Source of the DNA: Paenibacillus lentus
GTDB lineage: Bacteria > Bacillota > Bacilli > Paenibacillales > Paenibacillaceae
Length of the DNA stretch: 64,000 bases
Assembly (NCBI RefSeq): GCF_003931855.1
Contig: NZ_CP034248.1
Location: forward strand, 310,001-374,000
Direction: 5' to 3'
Shown one piece after another: positions 6,558 to 14,688 of this stretch. The first letter of the stretch is position 1, and the number at the start of each line of letters is the position of its first letter. The notes below the pieces were generated by a model. It saw only the letters and a list, made by a program, of their open reading frames with translations. It did no database searches and was not told the origin of the DNA. The translations under genes were made by a program, and so were the position numbers.

Positions 6558-8179
6558 TTATTTTATTATTCCTGGTGATGCTGTAACTAAGTTTCCATGA
6601 CTATCGGTCAAAATGGTCATCGTTGAGGTTGGATTAAAATCATTAAATTTGTCAGTACCAATAGGTTTATTCAAAGTAACCTCTCTTACATAGCGAATCC
6701 CATCTGCACTATCTAGAGTTCTAGTTACAGGAGTACTCACTACATTCTTATCTGAAAGTATGGTACGAAGTTCATCTTGAGAAATTGTGAATTGTGATTT
6801 GTTCTTAGTTGAAAAATGTTCCTGTACAACGTGCTTAAATCCATCATTACTGATATTAATTCTAGATTGTACGATAGGGGGCATTCCTTCAATTTTAGCC
6901 GTCCCCTTAGTAGAATTACTCGGATTCGGCGGTTCTGGCGTCTCCTTAGGTTTATCCACTGTTGTATTCCTAGGATCATTCTTAGGACGTCTATCTTTAA
7001 CAGACTTGACGAACTTATCTAACTCCGCTTGAGTTATGGTCTTAAACTCAGGCTTCTTACGGTTTAGGTTAGGTACCCTGACATTGAACCCACCACCTCT
7101 TATATACGGAACTTCACTAGAATTATGGGTGTAGCCCGTAAAGAGTTCATTTAAAGTAACACCGTCTCTTTCAGCATTGTAGCACGTGTAAATAATAGCT
7201 ACACCACCGAGTACATCTACCCCATACTTCCGTTTCATTTCTTTTACAATCAAGTTATAGTCCTGTTTCTCTACAATTCGCTGCGCCACATCCTTAGTTA
7301 ATTCATCGGACCAATTCAGCTCTGCTTGTACTTCTAAGGTTAATCGCTGAGTGTCCACATATCCACTTGGAAAATGCCATGGCATTGCCCAACGATTTCT
7401 TACATCCTCGGGAACCTGCTGGTAAGTTTGGAACATGTTGTTCGACTCTCTTAACACGTTGTGGACGAGATCTATTGGGCTGTAGGAATACAACATCTGG
7501 CGAGCACTTGTCGTCATCTTCCCCAAAATCCACTTGGTGTAGTATGCCTGTCTTTCTTCCTCATAAATCTGCTGATCGATCAGTCCCTGCAAGAGCAGAC
7601 CTGCTAATTGCTTTAACGGATGCAAAGAATTACTAGCAGAATTCCTGGCTTTCCCATCACTTCGCAAAGGAACTCCCGCCGTTGCCAGCAGCGCCACGCC
7701 TACCGCCTTATTCGCTGGCCCTCCAGCGCACTTAATAGGACGCCCGTCATTGCCGGAATGGAGCCCACCAGCTTCGACTCCGTAGCCAACATGTTATTGG
7801 CCGCTGCTTGAGCAGCCGGACTCGTAATTTTGGCTGTAGGAGCATTTCCACTCCCCGTAGCGGACGCGGCAGATGATCGGGATGCTTCATACGCCTGCAC
7901 ACTCACTATCTCAGGCTCCCATACGGGAGGAAGGTCGGTGACAAATACCGGGGCCTTTACCGTCCCTTCCTGCTCGATCACTGGAGCTTTGAGGTCTGTT
8001 TCACCATCCAGCACCATGCTGCTGGCTCCGCCTTTGAGATACAGCGCTGTCTCAGCTTTTAGCGATAGTCCCTTCCCTGCTTCCAGTTTAACGCTGCCAC
8101 CTTGAATTGCAACATTCCCCGGACTGCTGATGGTAACGCCGCTAGTTTCATGGAGCGTAATAGATACTTTGCCTGAGGA
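6558..8179 (-). pseudogene. Truncated, frameshifted vgrG remnant with toxin tail C
   Basis: From 8179 leftward the DNA follows the 3' part of the intact vgrG at 9462-12389: needle repeats (NVAIQGGSVKLEAGKG), the Ala-rich linker and the helical pre-toxin module. Near 7730 one C is missing (CCCTCC here against CCCTCCC near 10740), which shifts the frame after MTGVLLSAL and splits it into 7700-8200 and 6558-7697. After PEPPNPS the tail is unique: about 110 residues with HVVQEHFSTKNKSQF and a closing MTILTDSHGNLVTASPG, resembling BECR or RNase-type toxin domains without a firm match. The spike N-terminus is absent; this is a displaced cassette. Confidence 0.8.
6904..8179 (-). repeat. vgrG 3' homology block, copy C
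   Basis: About 1.28 kb matching 9922-11195 of the intact gene at very high identity, apart from the single-base deletion near 7730. Identity stops at 8179, where the intact gene continues into the spike domain and this copy runs into a terminator. Confidence 0.9.
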
Positions 8180-8201
8180 TCGTTTCATCACTATAACCAA
8201 A

Positions 8202-8243
8202 AAAAGCTCATTCCCACCTATAAACGGGTAGAAGTAAGCTTTT
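8202..8243 (-). terminator. Terminator fused to the vgrG remnant
   Basis: AAAAGCT (8202-8208) pairs with AGCTTTT (8237-8243), with further pairing inside; a T run follows on the minus strand. Its stem resembles the terminator of immunity gene D (8975-9016). It lies 22 bp before the break in vgrG homology, as if the remnant had been joined behind an earlier immunity gene. Confidence 0.7.
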
Positions 8244-8297
8244 AATGAGTTATCTGCAACGCTAGTATGTCACATGAATAAATATAAATTGGCTACC

Positions 8298-8585
8298 TCA
8301 ACCACCAACGATCTCATTTCGTGCTGCATATACTTCTGTAATCATTAGCGCGCCAAGTTGAAATCCACGAATAAAAGAAGCAGTAGAGTGCATTGATCCT
8401 GACTTACTTCGCAAATCAAGCAATTCTTCAAGCTGACTGAATTCTTGTGCTGATAACTTCTTCTCCCATATTTTCATGGCTTCAGAAATTTTCCGGTTTA
8501 GGACACGATATTCAGGATCAATTGGCATAATCGTTTCTTCAGGGCGAATTTCTCCACAATATAGTGCTTCTAAAATACTTCTCAT
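8298..8585 (-). CDS. DUF6809 family protein, 95 aa
   Basis: The start is taken as ATG 8585 (MRSILEALYCGEIRPEE), which overlaps the stop of the preceding small gene as ATGA; the frame is open further upstream, but the family begins here. Typical features are YCGEIRPEE near the N-terminus, SAQEFSQLEELLDLRS in the middle and FIRGFQLGALMITEVY at the end. DUF6809 proteins are about 90 residues, are common in phage-like and accessory regions of Paenibacillus and relatives, and have no known function. It is the last gene of a three-gene overlapping unit with 8582-8734 and 8727-8906. Confidence 0.7.
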   Translation of the reverse strand: MRSILEALYCGEIRPEETIMPIDPEYRVLNRKISEAMKIWEKKLSAQEFSQLEELLDLRSKSGSMHSTASFIRGFQLGALMITEVYAARNEIVGG

Positions 8586-8734
8586 CTCCCTCTTCCCTTC
8601 AACTGTATTGCGGGTCCTTGAAAGAAAAACTGACACATGATAAAGTAATTTGTGCAGTCTGTCCACCGGGCAGTTGCACGGTGAAAGTCGCGAATTCTTT
8701 TGCGGGAGTGCGCCACTTCCTTTTGTTTATTCAT
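8582..8734 (-). CDS. Small basic protein, 50 aa
   Basis: Begins MNKQKEVAHSRKRIRDFHR at ATG 8734, which overlaps the stop of the RHH gene (ATGAATAA), and ends with a TGA that overlaps the ATG of the DUF6809 gene. Both overlaps indicate translational coupling. It is very basic at the N-terminus and has no signal peptide or clear domain. Not recognised; included because of the double overlap. Confidence 0.5.
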   Translation of the reverse strand: MNKQKEVAHSRKRIRDFHRATARWTDCTNYFIMCQFFFQGPAIQLKGRGR

Positions 8735-8906
8735 CTTCATTCAGCCTCTCGATTCCACGCCTTACAGCCTCATTTCTTGTCACTTTATTGTGCTTAGCGT
8801 ATCGTTCGAGAATCTCACTATGCTTCTTATCTAGCCGCACTGTGAGTCGTATTTCTTTAGGATTTTCAAAGAAAGGCCGTCCCAACTTTTTAGTGATTGG
8901 CTTCAC
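8727..8906 (-). CDS. Ribbon-helix-helix (CopG/Arc-like) DNA-binding protein, 59 aa
   Basis: Sequence after the start reads ITKKLGRPFFENPKEIRLTV, then RLDKKHSEILERYAKHN and VTRNEAVRRGIERLNED. The pattern of one beta strand (IRLTVRLD) and two helices is that of small RHH repressors such as those found on mobile elements. The start is odd: AGGAGG lies 8 nt before ATC (8897-8895), while GTG 8906 overlaps the ribosome site itself; no ATG is available. It probably autoregulates the three-gene unit. Not part of the toxin cassettes, although it lies between two of them. Confidence 0.65.
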   Translation of the reverse strand: MKPITKKLGRPFFENPKEIRLTVRLDKKHSEILERYAKHNKVTRNEAVRRGIERLNEDE

Positions 8907-8974
8907 CTCCTAGCACAATTAATGTCTGCCATAAAGTCAAGTTATATTGACTTTCTTTCATTTTTAACATACAC

Positions 8975-9016
8975 AAAAGCTTACCCCCACTAATCGTTTA
9001 GTAAGAATAAGCTTTT
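8975..9016 (-). terminator. Terminator after immunity gene D
   Basis: AAAAGCTTA (8975-8983) pairs with TAAGCTTTT (9008-9016), and the inner bases also pair almost fully (about 19 bp in total). Lies 65 bp past the stop at 9081. Confidence 0.8.
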
Positions 9017-9080
9017 GAAGTTTCTGTTTCAAATTTTTTAGTGTTGAATAGTTTTAGTTGCAAACCACATTAGCAAAATG

Positions 9081-9449
9081 CTATTCATCGGCAATCCATA
9101 CCACTTCATTTAATTCCTGTGAACTAGATAACATATCGCAAAGCTCTCCAAGCAGATTCTTTGACTGTTCACTCAATTGGTCTATTTTTATTTTTTGTAG
9201 TTGCTTTATTACAATATCTATATCCGGAATTTCCCATGGTTTCTCCCACCAAGGTTCTTCAACATTATAGTAATATGCTATACCTGTCCAGCCGCTTTCC
9301 TCCGGCTGTAGCTCCCTCATTATTTCATCAAAATAACCATCCCAGATTCTTAAAACATATTTATCACCATTAGAAAGATGCCTTATAAATTGCATCTCAC
9401 CTTCACCTTCGTAACCTTCATAATATTTACTATTTATTATTTCCATCAT
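9081..9449 (-). CDS. Probable immunity protein for the intact VgrG toxin D, 122 aa
   Basis: Starts at ATG 9449 (second ATG next to it) with AAGGAG 6 nt upstream, 12 bp after the toxin stop at 9462, and is closed by its own terminator. The protein (MMEIINSKYYEGYEGEGEM...) is strongly acidic, with paired tryptophans in EEPWWEKPWEIPD and a helical C-terminus ending VVWIADE. High acidity suits neutralising a basic nuclease-type toxin. No family recognised; the role is inferred from position, size and the parallel cassettes A and C. Confidence 0.65.
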   Translation of the reverse strand: MMEIINSKYYEGYEGEGEMQFIRHLSNGDKYVLRIWDGYFDEIMRELQPEESGWTGIAYYYNVEEPWWEKPWEIPDIDIVIKQLQKIKIDQLSEQSKNLLGELCDMLSSSQELNEVVWIADE

Positions 9450-9461
9450 TGCAACTCCTTT

Positions 9462-12389
9462 TTATGGCGCTGGCCAATGTCCGTTTGCTAACATTCTGTT
9501 TTGTTCTGTAGTTGCCGTACCATTCTTTCTAGCGTTAATAGCAGATTGCCAATCATATCTTGGAGTCCATTGGTTTTGACCAGTTAAAATATGATACGTC
9601 TTTTTCTGCCCAGTAGTATTTCCTGGTGTAGTTCGCTCAACAACCCAGGTATTTCCTTGATTTTGGGGCGCTCCAGGTGTACGTGTATGCCAGCGTACCT
9701 CATACTTGTAATACCCATCTGACCATTTAAATTGTATCTGCTCATATCCTGTCTTTGACTGAATTTTTACTGAAGCAGAGGATGGAATATTGATTGGAGA
9801 TGATTGAGAAAGATTTGTTCGTATTCTTGCCTCTCTATCCTGCACCTTCCACTCCTCTCGTGTTGTTGTCCTTTCACCAGGCTGCGGCCTGTATCCTTTG
9901 GTTTCGAGATCTTCCCCCATACCCTTAGTAAAATTACTCGGATTCGGCGGTTCTGGCGTCTCCTTAGGTTTATCCACTGTAGTATTCCTAGGATCATTCT
10001 TAGGACGTCTATCTTTAACAGACTTGACGAACTTATCTAACTCCGCTTGAGTTATGGTCTTAAACTCAGGCTTCTTACGGTTTAGGTTAGGTACCCTGAC
10101 ATTGAACCCACCACCTCTTATGAACGGAACTTCACTAGAATTATGGGTGTAGCCCGTAAAGAGTTCATTTAAAGTAACACCGTCTCTTTCAGCATTGTAG
10201 CACGTGTAAATAATAGCTACACCACCAAGTACATCTACCCCATACTTCCGTTTCATTTCTTTTACAATCAAGTTATAGTCCTGTTTCTCTACAATTCGCT
10301 GCGCCACATCCTTAGTTAATTCATCGGACCAATTCAGCTCTGCTTGTACTTCTAAGGTTAATCGCTGAGTGTCCACATATCCACTTGGAAAATGCAATGG
10401 CATTGCCCAACGATTTCTTACATCCTCGGGAACCTGCTGGTAAGTTTGGAACATGTTGTTCGACTCTCTTAACACGTTGTGGACGAGATCTATTGGGCTG
10501 TAGGAATACAACATCTGACGTGCACTTGTCGTCATCTTTCCTAAGATCCACTTGGTGTAGTATGCCTGTCTTTCTTCCTCGTAAATCTGCTGGTCGATCA
10601 GTCCCTGCAAAAATAGACTTGCTAATTGCTTTAGCGGATGCAAAGAATTACTAGCAGAATTCCTGGCTTTCCCATCACTTCGCAAAGGAACTCCCGCCGC
10701 TGCTTGCAGCGCCACGCCTACCGCCTTATTCGCTGGCCCTCCCAGCGCACTTAATAAGACGCCTGTCATTACCGGAATCGAACCCACCAGCTTCGACTCC
10801 GTAGCCAACATGTTATTGGCCGCTGCTTCAGCAGCTGGACTCGTAATTTTGGCGGTAGGAGTATTTCCACTCCCCGTAGCGGACGCGGCAGATGATTGGG
10901 ATGCTTCATACGCCTCCACACTCACTATCTCAGGCTCCCATACTGGAGGCAGATCGGTGACAAATACCGGGGCCTTTACCGTCCCTTCCTGCTCGATCAC
11001 TGGAGCTTTGAGGTCTGTTTCACCATCCAGCACCATGCTGCTAGCTCCGCCCTTGAGATACAGCGCTGTTTCAGCTTTTAGCGCTAGTCCCTTCCCTGCC
11101 TCCAGTTTAACGCTGCCACCTTGAATTGCAACATTTCCCGGACTGTTAATGGCCACGCCGTTAGTTTCATGGAGCGTAATAGATACTTTGCCTGTGGAGT
11201 GCAGCTTCAGCTCTTGCTCAGATAGCCCTACCCCGCTGCCCTTGGCATGCTGCCATACCTTCACATTAGGTTGTCCATGAGTACGCTGCTGACGCATTGC
11301 ATCGGTGACGTAGGCGTCTTGTTCACGGTTTGTAGGCAAATATAGCTCCACCTGATCCCCGATTTCCGGCATATTATACCACCCGCTGTGGTCTTCTGCC
11401 ACATAACAGGTGGCTACAGGAAACCAGCAGGCGGCAGGGTGCTCCTCAGGGTCAATCTTCAGTTGAAGCTGCACACGATCCTGTTCTACACGCAGCACCT
11501 TTCCTAATAGCGAAACTCCCGTAATCTGCTCATTCTCAACCCGCGCATAGCGAATTTCCTGTTCGGCTTGAAGGTCATATCGTGTACGGAGCATTCCATC
11601 CTCTAGACGTGTCTCGGCCCGCACGACGACAAGTTCTTTTCCTTGTCCAATGGAGAGTTCAATCACATCCCCTAAGGCATAGTACCCCAAGCTTTCAATC
11701 GTATAAGTGACATACGAGCCAGCCCGCTCTCCCGGATTCCCGGCAGCTAACTCATGAAACGTTTTCCGTACCCGGTAGAATCCATCCCGTTCCAGCTTAT
11801 GCAGCTTGCCGATCGGCAGCCCAAAAAAGATCTTGGGCGATGCTGCCGTCACTTCAGGCACGAGCACCGAACCGAATCGGGAAGCGAGTCGCTTTAAAAA
11901 TGCCCAATCCGTCTCCTGATACTGCAGCAGGAAGGTGTCCAGCTTGGCGCCGTCCGTGACAGTATCAATGGCATCCCCGTACTTATACTTCCGCACCAGT
12001 GCCGTGACCAGATCATCATAAGTGCGCTGCGGCTCTTGATAAGAACGATTTTTTAGTTTCACATCCAATTGATAGGAATGCGAAGCGGCCTCCAGCTCAA
12101 AAGTATAGACTCCCCTTATACAGTGTATAGACAGGCGCGTGGTCATTCCGTGGAATAATGTTCTTACGGATTGTCCTTGTTCGTCCAACTGGCGAATAAC
12201 GATCGGCTCCTGATCCATCGTTTGCCCGATCCACGCGGCCCCTTGTTCTTCGGGAAGTATGCCGTTCATCTGTAAGTAAGCATGTTCGTTGATGGCTCTA
12301 TGAATATGTAACTGCTGAATATGCTGCGGCTGAAAGGGACCATATAAACGTATGCTCTCATAGCCGATCCCCTCTGTAAGTAAACTCAA
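9462..12389 (-). CDS. VgrG-like spike protein with C-terminal polymorphic toxin, 975 aa
   Basis: Starts at TTG 12389 with GGGAGGAGG 7 nt upstream. Residues about 1-300 form the phage late-control gpD-type fold (LYGPFQPQHIQQLHIH, QYQETDWAFLKRLASRFG, the VgrG/gpD hallmark). About 300-375 is an OB-fold with HSGWYNMPEIGDQVELYLP. About 395-475 is a needle-like beta region (GNVAIQGGSVKLEAGKG, ALYLKGGASSMVLDG). An Ala-rich linker and helical pre-toxin module follow to PKETPEPPNPS (about 815). The last about 155 residues form the toxin, with YKYEVRWHTRTPGAPQ, WVVERTTPG and an ending GHWPAP, family not assigned. It would be loaded on a contractile injection particle and delivered to rivals. Immunity gene follows at 9081. 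Confidence 0.85.
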   Translation of the reverse strand: MSLLTEGIGYESIRLYGPFQPQHIQQLHIHRAINEHAYLQMNGILPEEQGAAWIGQTMDQEPIVIRQLDEQGQSVRTLFHGMTTRLSIHCIRGVYTFELEAASHSYQLDVKLKNRSYQEPQRTYDDLVTALVRKYKYGDAIDTVTDGAKLDTFLLQYQETDWAFLKRLASRFGSVLVPEVTAASPKIFFGLPIGKLHKLERDGFYRVRKTFHELAAGNPGERAGSYVTYTIESLGYYALGDVIELSIGQGKELVVVRAETRLEDGMLRTRYDLQAEQEIRYARVENEQITGVSLLGKVLRVEQDRVQLQLKIDPEEHPAACWFPVATCYVAEDHSGWYNMPEIGDQVELYLPTNREQDAYVTDAMRQQRTHGQPNVKVWQHAKGSGVGLSEQELKLHSTGKVSITLHETNGVAINSPGNVAIQGGSVKLEAGKGLALKAETALYLKGGASSMVLDGETDLKAPVIEQEGTVKAPVFVTDLPPVWEPEIVSVEAYEASQSSAASATGSGNTPTAKITSPAAEAAANNMLATESKLVGSIPVMTGVLLSALGGPANKAVGVALQAAAGVPLRSDGKARNSASNSLHPLKQLASLFLQGLIDQQIYEEERQAYYTKWILGKMTTSARQMLYSYSPIDLVHNVLRESNNMFQTYQQVPEDVRNRWAMPLHFPSGYVDTQRLTLEVQAELNWSDELTKDVAQRIVEKQDYNLIVKEMKRKYGVDVLGGVAIIYTCYNAERDGVTLNELFTGYTHNSSEVPFIRGGGFNVRVPNLNRKKPEFKTITQAELDKFVKSVKDRRPKNDPRNTTVDKPKETPEPPNPSNFTKGMGEDLETKGYRPQPGERTTTREEWKVQDREARIRTNLSQSSPINIPSSASVKIQSKTGYEQIQFKWSDGYYKYEVRWHTRTPGAPQNQGNTWVVERTTPGNTTGQKKTYHILTGQNQWTPRYDWQSAINARKNGTATTEQNRMLANGHWPAP
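9922..11195 (-). repeat. vgrG 3' homology block, copy D (in the intact gene)
   Basis: The segment of the intact gene that recurs in the displaced cassettes: all of it in copy C (6904-8179), the last about 470 bp in copy A (2212-2684), and a divergent version in copy B. It spans needle repeats, linker and pre-toxin module and ends exactly where the toxin tails diverge. Confidence 0.9.
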
Positions 12390-12431
12390 GGTTGTACCTC
12401 CTCCCTTCTGACTTGATCCTGATTCCAGCGA

Positions 12432-12863
12432 TTAGTCCAGTTCCTGACCGTCATCTTCTATGCGAATATGTCCGCAATATAAGCAGTGGTGCGTGCAGTC
12501 CTGTGTCAAAGCGGGCTGGCCTTCGATCAGCATATCGCTTTTCCCATTCAGCCATGGCATCGTCAGAACGGGGACGCACGGCGCCTTCTTCACCCCGTAA
12601 ATATCAACCATGTCACTAGTCTGCACAGCCGGATTATGAGGGCTGAAGCAGTTGCCAAAGGACTGTATATTCTCTCCTGGCACGTAATCTGCAATATTCA
12701 TCGCCGCTTTATTTTTGACATATACCCCATGGCTGAAAGGACGCTTTAACCGGGTCGGCTGAGTGCCATAGCTACAGCTCAAAATTGCACCTGCTACGAC
12801 ATAGCTTTTGGCCCCGCCGGCTCCTGGCTGCACCTGTGTTTGTTGTACCTTCGCTTCCTTCAC
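12432..12863 (-). CDS. DUF4280 PAAR-like spike-tip protein, 143 aa
   Basis: The family signature is clear: SYVVAGAILSCSYGTQPTRL, then FGNCFSPHNPAVQ, CVPVLTMPWLNGKSDML and CTHHCLYCGHIRI. DUF4280 proteins are the PAAR-like tip proteins found next to VgrG and toxin genes in extracellular contractile injection systems and related loci; the repeated Cys/His residues probably bind a metal at the cone tip. GTG start at 12863 overlaps the stop of the upstream gene (GTGA), with GGAGGG 9 nt upstream. It lies directly before the toxin-bearing VgrG, on whose end it would sit. Confidence 0.85.
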   Translation of the reverse strand: MKEAKVQQTQVQPGAGGAKSYVVAGAILSCSYGTQPTRLKRPFSHGVYVKNKAAMNIADYVPGENIQSFGNCFSPHNPAVQTSDMVDIYGVKKAPCVPVLTMPWLNGKSDMLIEGQPALTQDCTHHCLYCGHIRIEDDGQELD

Positions 12864-13399
12864 TCGTTTGTTCCCTCCTTGCTCTCTACCTCCACTCTTT
12901 CAAGTCTTATGCCTATAAATGAACGGCGAAGCAGACTCTCTGCCAGCGCCAGATTAATAAATATATAGGGTTCCATCACTTCCGCTATTTGAAAAATAGG
13001 GGGCAGATCCTTCCTGTATTGCAGTACCAAACGCTTCAATGTGCGATCAGGGTATCGTTCGGTGCTATCGGACGAGCAATCCTCCTTAGGAGGACGCAGC
13101 ACCCAGTACACCTCTTGCCTGGCTTGTTTCATATCAGTAAGTATAGCTGCCCTCCATTCCATACCTGGCACATACTTCTCCAACAACGCCTTCATACGAT
13201 TGGATACCAGCGGCACGGGATATTCGAGAAAGTCTGGAAACATGGATTGCGAATGAAGCTGTATTGCTAAAAATAAAGGCGCATCTTCCTCTTGAGACAG
13301 AGTCATCTGCATGCCGCTCTTTATGGATAAAGAGGACAGCGGCACAGGTTCTATACGGTGTTTGATCCGCTCATCCATCCTAAGCCGATAATATCTCAC
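12860..13399 (-). CDS. Imm11-like (DUF1629-type) protein, 179 aa
   Basis: Starts at GTG 13399, which overlaps the stop of the pentapeptide gene (GTGA), and begins MRYYRLRMDERIKHRIEP. The middle has YPVPLVSNRMKALLEKYVP, the pattern by which Imm11/DUF1629 proteins are recognised, followed by PPIFQIAEVMEPYIFINLA and a terminal stretch SFIGIRLERVEVES. Imm11 proteins are found as immunity proteins or as accessory partners in toxin loci; here it sits inside the particle-gene part of the operon rather than after a toxin, so an assembly or adaptor role is also possible. Assignment is moderate, from pattern only. Confidence 0.5.
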   Translation of the reverse strand: MRYYRLRMDERIKHRIEPVPLSSLSIKSGMQMTLSQEEDAPLFLAIQLHSQSMFPDFLEYPVPLVSNRMKALLEKYVPGMEWRAAILTDMKQARQEVYWVLRPPKEDCSSDSTERYPDRTLKRLVLQYRKDLPPIFQIAEVMEPYIFINLALAESLLRRSFIGIRLERVEVESKEGTNE

Positions 13400-14658
13400 G
13401 TAATCTTCCCCCTAACTTCACAAAGCTGTTCTTCCGTCAAACTCACGCCTTGCAGCTTGGCATCGCTGAAATCAGCACCAGCCAATCTTGCACCGGCAAA
13501 AGATACGTCTGTCAGATTAGCCCTAGCAAAGCTAGCATCCGTCAAATCAGCCTCAGCAAAACTAGCACCTGTCAGGTCCGCATCCTCAAAGCAAGCCGCT
13601 GCTAGATCAGCCCCGATCAACGAAGCTTGCTGCAGCGTGGCATTACGGAATACAGCACCTTGTAACTCAGCTAACCTAAAAGAAGCCCCTTGCAGATTAG
13701 CTCCCGTAAAATCCACCGCACTAAATCCCAATGGCTCCCACTCCAGCCATAAATCAGAATCGTTTACGCTGCCCATCACCCTGTCCAATATGGCCTTCCT
13801 TAGAGAGCAGCCGCTAAAATCAGCTCCATGGATCAGGCTGGAGGTAAAGTCAGTACCTTGAAGGTGACTGTCCTGCCACTCTGTACCCACCAGCACGCAA
13901 AATAGCAAACGACTATGCTCCATCTGCATGCCGCGGAAAGCCGTGTAGCGAAAATCCAGGCGGCTATAATCCCCTTCCGATAGGTCAAGCTCCGTCAAGG
14001 CTTGGTAACCGTACTCATGCGCATCTTTTAAATCCAGCCAGGCTTGAACCTCTTGGATATCCCGCTTCCGACGATCTTCCTTATATACGGAGACACTTTG
14101 ATCCAAATACTCCCCAACACGTACTTCGAATATTTCGCCACGCTCCAGCTCCTGAAACTCAGCAGTGTGCACGGCGCGTTTCATCGCCAGGCGAATGATG
14201 TTCACCATGAACGCGTGGAATTCCGCCGCTGCGTCCAGCAGCATCCGCTCTAATCCAACCTTGGAAAGAGGGGATTGCCCCCGCTCCATGATTTCAGCCT
14301 GGTGCCGCTGCTGTAGATCACTCCAATAGGAAAAGGCCCAGTTAACATCCCATTCAAATTGGATGGGGTCCGTATCCAACACCCAATACTCATCAGTTGC
14401 CTCGACTAAATAAGTCGGATGCTGCTCCAGCCATGATGTTCGCAGCATAGAGTAAGTGATGTAGCTTATACTCCCTTTTTGCCCTTGAAGCTGCCTTTGA
14501 CGAATGTCGCGGCAGTATTCTCTAAATTTCCGAACGCATTCCTCAATTCGTTGCTCTAGCGTAGCCTGAAGCGTCACTGCCCAATCTTTACGAATAAAGC
14601 TCCATGCCTCATCAAGAACGACTTGCTGCCCCTGCCCTTCTATAACAGGCTTGTCCAT
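13396..14658 (-). CDS. Pentapeptide-repeat protein, 420 aa
   Basis: The N-terminal half (about residues 1-215) is an unrecognised mostly helical region with many aromatic residues (DEAWSFIRKDWAVTLQATL). Residues about 225-405 are pentapeptide repeats of the A(D/N)LxX type: ANLQGASF, ADLAAACFEDADLTGASF, ADLTDASFARANLTDVSF. Such repeats fold as a right-handed square beta helix. Pentapeptide proteins recur in VgrG/DUF4280 loci of Gram-positives, with no proven role; spike loading or effector capping is a guess. Starts at ATG 14658 after AGGTGG; its stop overlaps the next gene. Confidence 0.85.
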   Translation of the reverse strand: MDKPVIEGQGQQVVLDEAWSFIRKDWAVTLQATLEQRIEECVRKFREYCRDIRQRQLQGQKGSISYITYSMLRTSWLEQHPTYLVEATDEYWVLDTDPIQFEWDVNWAFSYWSDLQQRHQAEIMERGQSPLSKVGLERMLLDAAAEFHAFMVNIIRLAMKRAVHTAEFQELERGEIFEVRVGEYLDQSVSVYKEDRRKRDIQEVQAWLDLKDAHEYGYQALTELDLSEGDYSRLDFRYTAFRGMQMEHSRLLFCVLVGTEWQDSHLQGTDFTSSLIHGADFSGCSLRKAILDRVMGSVNDSDLWLEWEPLGFSAVDFTGANLQGASFRLAELQGAVFRNATLQQASLIGADLAAACFEDADLTGASFAEADLTDASFARANLTDVSFAGARLAGADFSDAKLQGVSLTEEQLCEVRGKIT

Positions 14659-14688
14659 TGCATTTACACCACCTGGTTACACTTTATG

